Assembly: GCF_040054535.1 (NCBI RefSeq)
Contig: NC_090783.1
Location: forward strand, 7,336,001-7,400,000
Direction: 5' to 3'
DNA length: 64,000 nucleotides
Origin: Antennarius striatus
Lineage: Eukaryota > Chordata > Actinopteri > Lophiiformes > Antennariidae
Shown here in pieces: positions 12,301 through 26,154 of the stretch (position 1 is the first letter of the stretch; every line of letters begins with the position of its first letter). The notes below the pieces were generated by a model. The model was given only the letters and a program-made list of their open reading frames with translations. It searched no databases and was not told the origin of the DNA. A program made the translations under genes and the position numbers.

Positions 12301-15300
12301 ACAGAAGAAAAACAAAAACACATCACAATAAAAGACTTGCTTATAATTTATAATTAACAATTGCTGTAACGTGAATATTCACGGGTTACTTCAATCTATT
12401 TATGATGAGTGAGCAAATCAGAATTTGCAATATAAATTGTCGTAGAAAACTCTCTAAATTATTTTTAGACATTGAATACATCAGAACAAGGACTCTCGGG
12501 AATAATTTGCTTTTACAAAAAAATACTTCATCCATTATTTTTGACCCTCTCAGCCAAAACTGGACAACAGAAGAGCAACAGGTGTCATTGTAAGTCTATG
12601 ACTGTGTATGTACAGTATTTGACCAAGTAAACAGGTCCTACATGACAAAAAAGGCTGTGGGTTTATTATTTCCAAAATGACCCAGTCTGCCTGCAGTGGA
12701 GGCATAAGAAAATAATGGTACCACTTCAGTCTAGTCCAGATTTCCAGTTCTGATTACTTACAGTAGATGGTATGCAAACATTAATCTTTACTGTCAAAGT
12801 CTGTAAAATGTATATTTTTACACACTAAGGAGTTGGATGATTGAATAAAGCGGTAGTGTAAAGAGGCACTGAAGGTGTGTACTGTAGAAACTCCTTACCT
12901 CAGAATGATCAGTCAGCAGGATGAGACCCTTCACCACATTCATGGGTTCTCCTGTCATTGAGAACATTTTGGACATGAGGTCAGCGTAACCCTTGAAGAA
13001 AGTGACGGGCCGCAGCTGGATATCAAACAGCAGTGCCGACATCCCAGCAAACGACTCCAGGTCTTCCTCTCCTTCATCGGGTGTGGCAGCAATCAGTGAC
13101 TCCAGACCTTGCGCCTCAATTGCCACCTAAAAGACAGGAAGAAAGCTGAAATCAACCTAGATGAGCTGTTTACACACACTACAGGAAAATACAATTTATT
13201 TCATGAGGAAAGCCAGGATTATTTTACACAGATTTGCGCTACAACACCAGGGCTGATCTCAAATATGTTCCTTCATTGAGTATCTTCTCTTTACCTGCAG
13301 TCCATGTAGCATTGCTCCATTAATAGCACCGTAAATATTCATGTTACTTCTCCTCAGGATCCCAGATCCTGAATACAGAATGTCCAAACTGTATGTGGAG
13401 GTGACGTCAGCAGATTCTGTAGGAATTACAGAACTCAGTCATGTGTGGAGCTGATGACTGAACAAGCATAACACACTACCATAAAGGTCATTGTTACTGT
13501 TTTACATTGTTGACTTGGCTGATTTTGAAATCTCAGATTGTCAATCTTGACATGACGTTTACTGTTATTCATTTCAGGCTCAATAGAGATGAGGCTTGAT
13601 TACTCACGTGCCATGAAACCAGAGAACGCAGACGATGAGCCAATTTTTGCAAAACGGTCATAGTTGTGGGAAATCATGTCCTTCATTGCTTCTTGTATAA
13701 CTTTGCTGAAACATGAAATGCAGTGTACAATAAATGGCTGTGCAGGGTAATGGAAAAATGACCTTTTTGTAAAATTCTGTTTTAAAAAAAAAAATTTGCT
13801 CCATAACAAACCTGGCAGACATCTGGAAGCGGAGGATGTCATGGATCTTAGACAGCATATACTTATTCATTTCATGAGGCAGGTGTCCAATAGACAGAAG
13901 CAGATTTGTGACCTCTATGCATGATGGATTGCTGCTGAGGATGACGTCAGCAGCAGCAGCTCTGACGTTTTTCTCATAAATTCGTCGATTCTGGTGGTAA
14001 ACCCTGTTCACTGTCTTTTTAACCTAAAAATATGGAGCACATTCTTTTTCTGTCACATGCTCATCGCCTCCTCATAGTATGAAAAATCGCAAGTATCATA
14101 CGCTCCAAGGTTTACCTCAAGGGTCATGAGGCTGACGTCATATCGTTGCAGAGCAGTGAGGGCGATGGTGCAGTACGCTCCCACTGATGACTCTGCATAT
14201 TTGGTAAAGATGGGAATAGCCTCAGGAAGCATGGAATTCTTCAGAGCCAGAAGATACATCTGCACCTCAGATTCTACCTTTGTGCTGTCAGGACCGTTTA
14301 AAAGAAGCATCTTCACCTGCATCACTGTCTGAGCGACAAACATACAAATGAAAACTCTTGTCAGCTGTTAAATTGAATGCAAATCATTCATTTCACAAAG
14401 GAAATATCTGCATCAAACAGTTTGGCATTAAAATAAAACACTATTGTGGTGCAGCTACCTATTTACTCCTACTTACTGGTGAGTTGCACAATCCTTTCTG
14501 ACACAGTTTGTGCACCAAAGCCCCCATAATGATCACCGTTGACTCTTTTATGTCAGTGCTGCCAAACTTTCCTTTTGAAATACCCTGAAAAGTAGAACAT
14601 TAGTGCCCCACAGGTAAAACATCACCAATTCAGTAAACGTGTATCATCTTTTCTTGTCATTAATGACTATAGTGTCCCAGATTCAAGACTTGTGTGCAGT
14701 AAAAACAGTGGTAGTACTGTACACAGAAATTTCTACTTTGCAAGGTTGCGTGATTTAAAACTATCAAACTTTGGAGGAAGTAAACTTCCTGACTTTATGG
14801 CGTGAAGGTAAGTTTTATTCTTTACTTTAATGCACAATAAATCAGTTCTGGTACTCAGACCACGATACTCACCAGTAGAGCCTGAAGCATTCTCTCATTG
14901 GGATGTGACGCAAAGCCACATGCGTAGAGGAACCTCTCCTGCAGGACCAAACCCTTAACATCAGTGAAGTTAAGGAATTTAAGCATGGCATCCAGAGATT
15001 CGACGGTCTGAGAGGACGTCACAGCATCAACCAGCTGAGGTCTGAAACAGGAAAACAGAGTAAACACAACAAATGTCTTTCTGTTAACGGGTTTTTTTTA
15101 TTTATGAGAGGGCTGGGGTGTGGCTTTGTTCATCGTTATCTTGGCCATTCCTGCAGCAGGGAAAAAGCAAGACTGCCTAAACCTGAAAAAAATTTCATAT
15201 TCACTATATGATAAATAAATAAATGTAAGTAGAGCAAGGGTAGTAATGTGCAAAACCTGTGTATTTATTCATTCATTAATTTTTTCAACCACTTCATCCG

Positions 15301-15415
15301 CTCTGCTGGGCCGCAGAGAGATGGAGCCTATCCCAGCTGACTAACAGCGTGAGGCAGTGGAAACTCCAGGCACAATGCCAGCGCGCTGCGGAGCCACACC
15401 GACGCAGACAACTAT

Positions 15416-15483
<68 letters not shown>

Positions 15484-18400
15484 ATACCTACGGTCAATTT
15501 GAGACCAGCCAATTAAACTGAAGCACAAACTCCGCACAGAGCGGGACTCGAACCCGAAAACCACCTTGTTGTGAGGCGGCAGTGCTACCCACTGTGCCAC
15601 TGTGCCACCCTTTGTATTTATATGAATACTTAAACTACTTAAACATGTACAATCATAAACACACATATACTGTATGGTGTATTTTGTACTGTACTGTGTG
15701 TGTGTGTTATATATACACATATATTATATATTTAAAGCTTTTCCACTGTACTTCACTTTTGCTGTTGACAGGAACGCAAACATGACACAGGAGGTGTTCT
15801 GTGAATGCTTCACACCCAATATGTTTTGGAACCAGGTTCCATGTTTCATATATTGGGAGAAACATGACCTCAGTCTCCTGTCCCATGGCGATTATGTGCA
15901 TGGAGACAAATGAAGTAGTCTTATGAAAGGAAAAACACTGTGTACACTGTGAATGCAACTTCCTCAAGTGTTATGTCCTGCCCCAAAGATGAAACAAAAC
16001 AGTCCCTCCCCAGTGGTTATAAGATTATTTTACATTCCACCTCCATCTTGCACAGACCCCTTTCCTCTCACAAAGATGATTGCACCATTGATCAATCAGG
16101 CTTAAAAGTTAAGATTCAAAAAACAGCAGCATTATGAGTCAGGCTGTAAATTAAGATGTAAGGAAGAAGGAGGAGTCTGTTTACAGAGTTGTCTTGCTGG
16201 CACTCTTCAGAACTTTAAGGATCTCATCTTTGGACGCCTTCCTAATGCTCTGGATCAGGGCCAGGAAACTGCGAGGAGCCATGGCTTTAGACAGACTTGT
16301 AGGCTCCAGTTGCTTCTTTTCAGCTTGCCAATGTTCAAAAAGCTGAGGGAAGAAATGGGGTTAATGAGACAAATCATCATTCAGTCAATCATTGCAGTGC
16401 AAAAATATACAGGATCTATACACTAATTTAATTATTTATATAATTTAGTGTTATTTTTACTATTCTGTTTTTTGTACCTGTGTTTTGTACCACTAAAGTT
16501 GTTGTTTAAATATCATTCTAAACTGTGTATGTCTATTCTATTCTATTCTATTATATATACTGCCCAGGCTTTCATACGCTGAAGTGCTGCAGGCACCAAG
16601 TTGTACTGACTCAAAAAAGTCTGAGGCACTTTATGCACCTCTTTAAGATTCACCCAATATACAATTATTACACTCAAATATCTAATTTTTGAGATTAGTC
16701 AATAAAAGAGGTCAAAAACAAGAGATAAAACAGTCTAATGAAATACAGTATATAGTGCAGTATTCAAAAACATAATAAATTGCTATGAGCAAAGCTTTTT
16801 TTGGAATGGAAATCAAAGTCAATGGAACAATAATCGCAAAATTCAATCCCAACAAAAGTGATATTTAAGATTTCCTGATAGTATCACATTCAGAGGGTGT
16901 ATTGAAGTTAATGTTGATGAACAAGTGATTACTTTTGCCCAGTATGTGGTGCTAAAACCAGAGTGGTTTGACTCTTAAGCTGAAGATGATGCTAAAGGAA
17001 ATATTAACAAAACACCAAAACCTTAAGATTCATCCTCAGTGGGACACTGAATTGTGTGGCTATAATTCTCACGTCATTTCACTAATTTCTTGCTTGAGCT
17101 GCTGCCACAGAAAATGTCAGCAAAATGTTCAAGTCATTTACAGGATTTGTGGATGTATGTAAAGTTTCCCAGCACCTGTTCAAGAATCTGTTGTGTATAA
17201 ATCGAGGCTTACTCACTGATGGGCATCCTTTGCACTGGGATTTAACCTTCTCTGCCACAATACCCACAGCAGCCAGTTTAGCATCGATTGACTTGACAAC
17301 CCCAGTCACATCCTTCCCAGCGACCTCCAGTGGTCCAGCTTCCATCCGTAACAATGTGAGGGTCTGACTGGAAAGACATTTGAGATTTAGTGCGCCCATA
17401 TGAGAAATAACAGCAAACATTGTTTCTTAATTCATGTGTTTACCTAGAAACAACTTTAGCAGTAGTGGATCTGTGTGTGTTAACAGCCAGTGAGTGAGTT
17501 TCTTCAGCCACAGCTGAGTGAATGAAACCATCTTTAACTGTGAACACTGTAACAGAACTTGACTCCTTGTTCACCCCCAAGACCTGAGGTGACACGTCAA
17601 GATGTGAATTATTATTGATCCAGTACAGTTCACGTTAGTAGATGAGTGTGTCTGGATGCTGACATACCTCACTGTGTGTTGTGAATCCGGTCTCCGGAGT
17701 CTTACATGTCTCCAGGATCTTAGTTCTCGTCACTTGACCTTTGACCACCTTGTACTCGACTGTGCACCTTCCAGACACATCATTCTATTCCAAGACACAA
17801 AGTTTCTTCACACTTCAGTTTGTTTTCAATTAAGTCTTAAAGACATAAATAAAACTGATGGGTGATATTATGAAGTTTACCTCGATAACCTTCCCAGTTT
17901 TTAGCTGAACTTGCAACAAGCTGGCCAGGCCTCGCTTAAGGTTCTTGATGGTTGCAGGTTCAGTCCGGTACGAGTAAAAAGCTTTTGTCTACGGTGAATG
18001 TGTAAAAACAAAGCATTACGTTAAACAATGCTTTCAAACCATGGCTACTATTACATTCTGTCATCGTTATAAAGCAGCAGGTGATACAAAGGCCAACAAA
18101 ACTAAATGTGTTCGCAAAGATTCTCAGGTTCTCAGTTTTCTTTCTATAGACACACGTGTTTGTGGTCATGACATCAGCGACTATCAACACCAGAAATAAA
18201 AGATCAAAAACAAAACCAGGATACTTTTGTATTAACACTGCATTCTGCGTGCCACTTTTTAAAAAGTGGCACGCAGAATATTTCCGCTAATTATATTCTC
18301 AGTGTGCATCACTACATAGCAATGACCACCATGAAAGAGAAGTCAGTCTTATGTTATTGATGTCATAGTAAAGTAATGAAACTAAACCTCAGTCAAGTGG

Positions 18401-21366
18401 ACTTAGTTTATCTCGAGAAATATCATGTCACACCCCACAATTTTCAAACGAGGCTTCAGTCTGGCTCAGTAATGAATGTTGAAATGGATGTGTCCTCAGG
18501 GGCTTACGGCGGGGAGAAAACAGCCGACTGCATCGTCCTACAATGTCTCCTACACACTATCAGATTCATGTGCAACATTCAGCTGCAATAAAAGCAATGA
18601 CACCCATAAATAGAGTCTCTATTGCTACTCGGTGCATTTGTCCTACAACAGTCAAGCAAGTCGCGGATATTTCCCGCACTGCAACTAAACAGCGCTTATG
18701 GCGTTGCTCATAAAAGCAACAGTCACATTGGTATCATTAGTTTAAAAGCTTTCTTCAGGCTAACTGAATAGCTAACTGAATCTATTTAATTAGCTAACCA
18801 CAAGCTCTATAAATTGAAACATTCATGTTAGATATAAAGCACTCTCAGCTTTATTTTCCCTTTCTATGACCAGCCTGTCATCTATTGCTGGCAATTATGC
18901 ATGATTACAGATAATCAGCAGTGATAACAATGTGGTAATAGTGAATGACTTCAAACATCTCACACCCACTATGAAGGTAGCCTCATCCACCCACATGGAT
19001 CCACGCTGAGGTTTGCTCATTCCTGAATTTGCTGACCTTTGTACGTACTCCTCCTGCCAGCATCATCATGCCAATACAATGAAGGTGAGCTCATTCATTC
19101 TCTGAGGAGATCAGCGGTAGGGTGCTGCATTGTTAAAATTTGACGTCTCATTTGCATTTGTATTGACAACAACCTATGTTAGTGTCAAAAAATATCACAT
19201 ATTTAATGTGTATAATTCAAATTTAAATGCCCAAGATGATGTGCCAGAAGTCTAAGCCATCTGAATTTTCTCATTCTTCATTAATTGAGAAAAAAATACC
19301 AGTAATAAGTCAAGGGTCAAACATATCTACGCTGATGGTACTTTAACAGATTATTTAAATCGTGCAAAAAATTGTATGTTACATTGTAAGTTATCCAAGA
19401 GTATTTTAGTCTTATAAGTGTTTTAAAATGTAGAATATTTTCTGATACTTTTCCTCTTTTTTTCATCCATGTACTGCCAAAACAGGATTTTTAAAAAATA
19501 CATCGCAAAACATATCACAAAACACCAAGAAGCACTGCAATATACCACAATACAAAAATTCACTGCATTATCGAACCCTTGTTAGAATTATTGCTCACTT
19601 GTATGAAGTCATGAACTATCTGAAAACAAATCATGTGATTCACAAATTGTTGTTGGTCCCAACCAGGAGTGATTATTAACTACGTTAAACTTTGCCTAAA
19701 ATCTATGTTTTTATTTCAATTTGTATGTCAAAATAAAAGGCGATGACGATGTAAGTGGTCCAGCTGCTCATAAATTATTACCATCCTCTTCTTACACATA
19801 CAGTATTAAAAACCAAAGGTGTAAGTGCAGAATCTTCCCTACAGGGGCCACTAAAAACAACATTCATTTTCTTACCTTTCCATTTCTCAGATGCACAAAG
19901 AAAGGTTTTGTCAGAGCTCCGATTCTGGCCTTCCCTAAAATGCTTTCTGCAGTGGTTCCATGGAGGATGTCCTCCTTGCCTGATCGTTGGGATGTGTGGT
20001 CGATCTTCACATTTGAGATCTGAGAGACAAAATCAAATAAGCAAACACTCTGACGTCTACTTGGCATGCAGCATGTGAATCTTATCAAAAGTGTGAGTCA
20101 CATGATTGAACCAACATACCACCAGCTGAACCAGTTGGTCATCTTTGCTGATGGGATCTCTCCAAACCAGGTTGACATCGACATCACTGGATATCCTGTA
20201 GCCCCCGCTGCCCTCCTTTGACCCCCTCCCCTGGCCCACCAGCACCTCGGTGGTGTAGCTGAATTTGTACAGCTGGTTGTTGTTCAGCCGGGGTCCCACA
20301 GCACCACCTGAAGAAACACGGCCAGAGAGTGACTGCTGAGCATTTTACCTAACTATTGGTTTGATTTCATGTCTGAAATATTAAGTAGAAAAAAATCTGA
20401 TTTCTGATTAGTTATCTCCTTTCAGTCATCTTCAATTTCTTGTTACAACATACTTATTTAGACCAATCTGCAAATATTTAAAGAAATCTTAATGTGGTCC
20501 CTGGGAGCAAACAATATCAGAACAAAATCCCAGATAAAAGTTTTAAATGTTTTCACCTCAATGACTAACAAATACCAAACATTTCCTCCTCACGGCACGA
20601 GATGACAGACTTGTAATCATGACATTCAAGTAACAAATGGACAAAGACAATAAATCTGGGACTAAATAGTAACTTGTGCACAAATTACCAATAAGCAGCG
20701 TCATGCTTTTAGCTCTCTGGACACACTTAAGGTGATAGTATGCATATTTGAAATAACAAGTTCATGCTTTTCCTATTGTTATTTTTTATTTGTGTGTTTT
20801 CTTCACACGTGGCACTGATGTGATCAAGCAGCCGCCATTGAACAAGGTCGTTCAGCTTGACAGGAGATAAAAAGCTCTCCTCTGCTCTACTAATGTCAAC
20901 TTCCTCTGGTGGATATGACATTTGGCCACGAGGGAAGACAGACTGACGTGTCAGTATTGGACAGTAGTCACAGATTTTTATTTTTTTTTAAAAAGTAAAC
21001 ACAAAGTCCGGGTCGACACCCGGCTGACATTTTTAAGAGCAAAATACCGATAATAAAAAAATATGAAAGGCATTTTATCCATTTAAAGCTACTACACTGA
21101 TTTTTTGGTCACTGAATCTTACCAGGATTCATTCATTGAAAGATTTTAAAGTTTTCAATACACAGTCAAATTTCCTCTAAATTATTTTGAGTGACAATGA
21201 AAACTTTCCCACCATCCTGTCACAAATAAATCCATTTAGCTTCTAATGAATTAACATTTTGGGGCCCCTGACATCCCCACTACCTCAAAAAACCAATCCA
21301 CTCACCTTTAGCAGAGGCTGACACGCAGGAGGCTGTACAAACCAAGAGCACAGCCACAGTTAACAT
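9393..21366 (-). CDS. mttp: Microsomal triglyceride transfer protein, large subunit (18 coding exons)
   Basis: In the ER lumen this protein, paired with protein disulfide isomerase, transfers triglyceride and phospholipid to nascent apoB lipoproteins. Coding exons, in transcript order: 21366-21306, 20307-20120, 20019-19876, 17988-17881, 17784-17668, 17583-17444, 17367-17217, 16342-16185, 15041-14873, 14584-14477, 14328-14116, 14023-13812, 13705-13608, 13416-13295, 13126-12899, 12281-12157, 9819-9649, 9540-9393. All junctions are GT-AG and the total is 2661 nt (886 aa plus stop; human about 894). Residues 1-18 are a signal peptide ([16 protein letters not shown]). The vitellogenin-N type lipid-transport region follows: barrel motif [16 protein letters not shown] near 60-75, helical part with [16 protein letters not shown] (about 390-405) and MYLLALKN, then the lipid-binding sheets ([20 protein letters not shown], about 758-777). 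The end, [16 protein letters not shown], matches the family. The first ATG of exon 1 is used because it opens the signal peptide. No inactivating change was seen. Start, splice sites and stop are read directly; function is from the family. Confidence 0.97.
9855..10173. repeat. Dispersed ~320-bp repeat, copy 2 (in mttp intron 16)
   Basis: Strongly similar to 6678-7001 over its full length. Shared marker strings include GAAGTTGAGATGGTCTGAGA, GGCATTGGATATGTTTTATA and GTGCTGTGCTTGCACTTCAC. It is flanked by the 63-bp direct repeats 9791-9853 and 10173-10235. No long frame, clear terminal inverted repeat or tRNA-like head was recognised, so the class is unknown. Confidence 0.8.
10173..10235 (-). 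other. Duplicate of the mttp exon 17 splice acceptor and exon start (decoy)
   Basis: These 63 bases match 9791-9853 at 56 of 63 positions. The source segment contains the true exon 17 acceptor (AG at 9821-9820) and about the first 29 coding bases. In the copy the acceptor is intact (TTTCAG, decoy exon from 10201), but the exon-like sequence runs into the 320-bp repeat at 9855-10173. The copy lies upstream of the real acceptor in the transcript, so it could compete for splicing. Whether it is used is unknown. Confidence 0.8.
10623..10974. mobile_element. Small terminal-inverted-repeat DNA transposon (MITE)
   Basis: The left end AGTGCGCCCTCG (from 10624) is the reverse complement of the right end CGAGGGCGCACT (ending 10973). 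The element is about 350 bp, lies in mttp intron 16, and is preceded by TA. It carries a G+C-rich left part and no transposase. TA plus CAGT-type ends would fit the Tc1/mariner-pogo group, but the class is uncertain. Confidence 0.55.
15290..15610 (-). mobile_element. tRNA-derived SINE-like element interrupted by a CA microsatellite
   Basis: Read on the minus strand from about 15607, it starts GGCACAGTGGGTAGCACTGC and contains GGTTTTCGGGTTCGAGTCCC, which resemble tRNA A and B boxes. The tail contains the widespread fish-repeat phrase CAGCTGGGATAGGCTCCA. A (CA)n tract at 15416-15480 splits it. It lies in the mttp intron between exons 8 and 9. Confidence 0.6.
15416..15480. repeat. (CA)n microsatellite
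   Basis: About 32 uninterrupted CA units inside the SINE-like element of an mttp intron. Apparent reading frames here are poly-Cys/Val artefacts. Confidence 0.95.
18242..18279. repeat. Perfect 38-bp palindrome without a spacer
   Basis: Arm ATTCTGCGTGCCACTTTTT (18242-18260) is followed immediately by its exact reverse complement (18261-18279). It lies in the mttp intron between exons 3 and 4. No flanking transposon ends were found. Confidence 0.95.
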
Positions 21367-21480
21367 GATGTCCTCTCTGCGTCCTGGACACTCAAAAGCC
21401 ACAGATGACAGTCAGCGGCTGAAATGCACTAAAGGGCCAAAAAAGAAAAGACAAATCAACGCCAAGCTTCTCCTATTATG

Positions 21481-21555
21481 TTTTATCGGAGGGGAGGGCA
21501 GACTCCAAACTCCACGCTCAAGTACTAAGTACGAGATAACCGGCAAATTATTAAC
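21481..21555 (-). promoter_or_regulatory. mttp: mttp proximal promoter: HNF1-like and HNF4-like sites
   Basis: Read on the minus strand, 21555-21543 is GTTAATAATTTGC, which matches the HNF1 consensus GTTAATNATTAAC except in the last three bases. It lies about 177 bp above the mttp ATG. On the plus strand 21502-21514 is ACTCCAAACTCCA, one base from an HNF4-type CAAAGTCCA core. A weak TATA-like GATAAAAC lies at 21488-21481. HNF1 and HNF4 control of MTTP is established in mammals; assigning these sites is inference from motif and position. Confidence 0.5.
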
Positions 21556-22811
21556 TTGAGGAGCGCAGATTTGCTCCTATTGATAGATGAAGCCAGGCTT
21601 TAATACGAGGGTCGAGTTTGGTCTGCGCGCGTCCATGTGATTGATTAATCAGATTAATCAATGAGATGGGATTAGATGATCGCTTCAAATTGATCAAGGG
21701 AGGAGCGGCATTCTGAGATGGTCGAATGTTCCGCCTTGAAGAGAAAGCAAAATTAAAAAAAATTAAAAAAAATAGCAAACGTGTATTTACCGAGAGGTCC
21801 TCATGTTCCACACCTTTCTCTAGAGTCTAGAGTAACAGTCTGCGCTTTGTTGGTCGGAGGAAATGAGCTGGGGGGTGGGGGGGGTCAAATTACATCATCT
21901 CAAGGGTCCTAAGACTAAGAAGTTTGGTCAGTTTCTAAATTTTGTCAGTTTCAGCTCAGGTTCACTCTGAATAATTTTACCCAACAGACAACCATTTCCA
22001 TCTACAGTAAGTTAAATGTCACACTGGGATGAGAGACCTGCTGGGTGTGTGTGTGGGGGGGGGGTGACCTTCAAGGGCATATTATCAGAGCAATTAGCCT
22101 TCATCAGCAGCCACACAGTACTAAGCTATATTATTACATCATGTCATATGTTTACACCAAATCCCTCATCTTCACATTGGTGACGTTTAACTAGTTTATC
22201 TAAAACAACTAGCTGTTAATTCTAATTTGAATTATTGATTAAATCCAAACTTTTCCTCACAATCAAACCTGAATCACATCCTTCAGAGCTCCTCCAGATT
22301 CTTTATTCCAACACTATTTACTTCAGGATCCTTAAGGTTCCGAGGAAATGACAAGAAGTTTGTGCACATTTACAAGGAAACTAGATTGTTTCAAATTGTT
22401 TTCAGTATCCCTGAGGGAAAAAATGTTCTTTGAATATTACTTGTCTTCTACATTCATTAAGCAAAATAATGGTGTGGGACAGAACAGAAAGTTTGTGAAA
22501 CCTGGAGTGTGAACTGTCAGTGAGGACGTGGTGAGGTGCCAATTCACCTCCTGAGTACTGACGAGGTGCCCCTGAGCAAGACATCGTCCGTTCACAAGAT
22601 ACTCTTTAGGCTGCAAAGGAGCTGGCCGGGTTTCTGTACGTATGAACAGTTTTTTGACCGCTATTTGATGTTAACTGAGAGTTAGCTTAATGGAAATGAA
22701 ACAGAATAATCAAGCATAAAGTGTTGTGTTGGACTTTTGATTACCAGGAGGCGCATCAGTGCGTCATTTACCTAAGTTCGGTGGAATTCGTCAGTAGTTT
22801 AAAGCTTGGCT

Positions 22812-22860
22812 CAGCCTCAGACAGATACTTTACTAATCCCAGAAGAAATTGGGTAAAAAT
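22812..22860. repeat. LINE/SINE 3'-tail-like fragment
   Basis: CAGATACTTTACTAATCCCAG followed by an AGAAATTG stretch resembles the common fish repeat tail ACTTTATTAATCCC-GAGGAAATTG. Short and isolated. Confidence 0.35.
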
Positions 22861-25800
22861 GTAAAACCATGAAGGGGGATGATCCCTCATAAAGTACATT
22901 TCCCAACTAATCAATTACATTTAAAATCAAATATAATTTAGGCTTTAAATGTAAAATAAAATTGTCTTTTAATGGTAGTGGTGTAAAAAAAAGAAGTATG
23001 ATTTCATTGTAAAATTTCTTTTAAAAATACAGGAAGTTGTCAGTCTAAGTACAAGTATACAGTGTTCATATTGCATATAAATACTGTAGATGCATTTTCC
23101 ATCACTGAAGTCAGACTGCAGCACACAACCTCACTGAAATTAGGAAGGTGACTTTGAGCGGCCAGTGGATGTCAGTGTTTGTCTGTGGATGTCATTTATC
23201 GTTCTATTTGGATATGAATGCAGAGCAATGGCGACAACATGAAGTTCACTTCAGCAGTGATGTCAGTTTTGTCTTCAGCAAATATTTCCAGCTCATAATC
23301 TCACTGATCAGAAAATAAGGTTAGGAACTGCTGCTGTCATTCTTCCGTGACATCTCTCACACATCCTCTTCTAGAAGATAGAGAACAATGAAGTATGTCA
23401 CGACCTGTGGCACACAGTAGGAAGACTGCCGACTTTGAACGACAGGGATGAACAAGTTATACCTACTTTTTCTGCTGACATTTAAACATGCTTCACAGCT
23501 AGAAAAATATTACAGTGCACGATTAAACACAAAGTGCACAATACTTTCATCCAATTAATAATTCACTTTAAAAATGCCTGATAAGTTCTGCAACCCTAAA
23601 ACCTCACATAATATAAGAAAAATTTGTAGTAATAAAATACTAAATGAGGTACAACAGTGCATATCAAAAATATTTGAAAACCTTTTCAAAACTTGATGAA
23701 AGAGTGAAAACAGCTATTTAATTTACACTTAGAAGGCTAGAAACAAAGGCTATAAATGAGTGTATAAGTTAATGACAACTACAGTATAAGTTAATGACAA
23801 CTATCTCCAAACTGCCTGATAGGAGACTGACTGCTGAATCTTTACGTTCTGTTTCCATCCACACAAGAGGGAAAATTTAAAGTGTAAAAATGAACAAATG
23901 AACAGTGTAATTACAACAGTTGATGTAATTACACTGTGTGGCTCTTAGAAGGGAAACCCCGTATGTTTTATTGTATAATGTTTTGAATGTTTAGGGATAT
24001 CCAGAATTCATTATGTAAAAGCTCTTTACAAAAGACAATAAATTTCAAGCAGTGTGCCTGATAGTTTGGCCTGTCTTGTCTTATCAAATGTGCACAAAGA
24101 GAGGAACAAAAGGAGGATTTTTAGGTGACAGTTTCTCTCAAATGTGTCATATTAACCAATTATTTTCAGTGGACGGTTGATTACGAGCACAGGAGGCAGT
24201 TTGCTGTTGTTTTCATGGGGAGCGGATGTAACACCAGGCGTTTGTCCAAAGGTCAACTCACACAGTTGCAATCAGTTCCTGATAACACAGTGAACAGGTA
24301 CAGTTATCAAAGCTGAGGATCTAAAATGCAAACTTGTGTTGTCTTGAAAGACAGTATGAATTAGGTTATTCTAAGAAAAAAACTAATTATATTTTGACCT
24401 CTAATCTCATGGTCTCTCTGTTCCACCTCAGTCTAATCAAAGGGTGGCAGTAAAGGACCTGAAAACAATCTAAGACTGACACGAACAGCAAGAAGAACCA
24501 TGCTGGGCACAAAAACTAAACTCTGGTTCATTTTTTTAACATGCAGGACGGTGTAGTACGCCATCAGCAAGTTTGGGTTTGATTCCTTACAGAGCGACTA
24601 AAAATGGTATAAAGTAACAATTGAGAGGCAGGATATGACGTTTTATTTTGTGTAGTAACAAATCTGTCTCTCAACACTGTACAGAGGAATGAAAAGTTGA
24701 TGTTAAAACTGTATTTGACAATGTTATGTTTTTCTAATGTTTTGACCATGTTTGTCTGAAATTCTACATTCTATAGTCATTTGTGCACAAATATGTGTGG
24801 GTGTGTGTTTATGTAAGAGAGAGAGAGAGAGAGAGAGAGAGTGAATCAGGGGGGAGGAGAGCGCCTCAAAGGATGTCCTCTCTACCTCCCTCTCCATTCG
24901 TGATCTCAGTGGAAACACTGAAAACAGCCCTGTTAAGTAAAGCACACTGTAAATAAATTCCATCTAGCTGCTCCAGTTTTAGGAACCTTGTTGGTACACC
25001 TGTGCTGTCCCCTGATGATATCATTGAAAGAGGCTCTGTGTACAAAGAAAAGATGAAAACACAAAGCATATTTTACATAGTATCAGAACACGGTTTTTTT
25101 TTTTGGTCAGGATTGCAAATTTATCTGGGGTGGCAACAAATTTTACCATTCAATTTGCAGGTGCCGAATACTGAAGATGGTTGTTGTCAGTAAAAAAAAC
25201 AAAACCACTAGAGTAATTCAGTGTCACTCCCCAAAATGTAATGTAGCTGCAACTGCTTTGGTAGACAATAATCAAGAGCTTCATTACTGCATGTTGACAT
25301 AAATTGGCTATACTGTATTATCATACATTAATCTTTATCTTTGATTATGATTAATGTGTGTAGTCAAACTCATTTAACTTTAACCCACCCATATATAAAG
25401 TGCACACTGACAAAAGTTAACAAAGAACCACATTTATTCAGATAAATATTTACAACTTTTCTTGAACACATGAACATTAGGAGAACACATGAAACCAAAG
25501 TAATCTTATGACCCAGGATAATATAGAAATAGAAATCACAAATATGGCACTGAGTGGTAATAAAAAGTGTTATCAGCAACAATCATATCAAGCTAAGGGT
25601 GGGAAAAAATATCTGGCTTTGTATTTATGAAGACGTTTAGATGAGATCATCAAGGCTGTAAGAATCAACTGCAAAAGAAAAAGCTCTGAGGAACCTTCTA
25701 CACTGCATAACTTAACATGTCTGATCGGTTCTATTAAAGGTTACAACTGAAATTATATACTACTAAGGTACAGTTTTCAGGTTTAATTTGACATAATGCT

Positions 25801-26154
25801 GGTGAAAGAGTCTGTGTGCTCTTATTTCAAGTACTGTATATATGCAAACATAAATATCTTCTTTTACTTCTCTTAAGTAGCAGTGAATAATCCTAATTTT
25901 CCAGTGAAAACACAGACATCAAAACAGAACAAATCCCCACAATCAACAAAGCCATTGTGCCAATTAGGCAGTTCCCAACAAAGAAGCACATTGGCAATAA
26001 TTAGAAGCAAAATGAATGAAATGAAATGAATGAACACTAATATACAGTCAGATAAGGTAATATGCAAAGAACGGCACAACACTTACAATGTGCAGAAACA
26101 CATTTTCAGTCAAGCTGATTTTGATCAAATTACCTGACGTCATGGAGCAACATA

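Noticed and set aside
15540-15605. A tRNA gene
   Set aside because: A and B box matches are part of a SINE; the rest does not fold into a tRNA cloverleaf. The same holds for 41889-41945 and about 24577.
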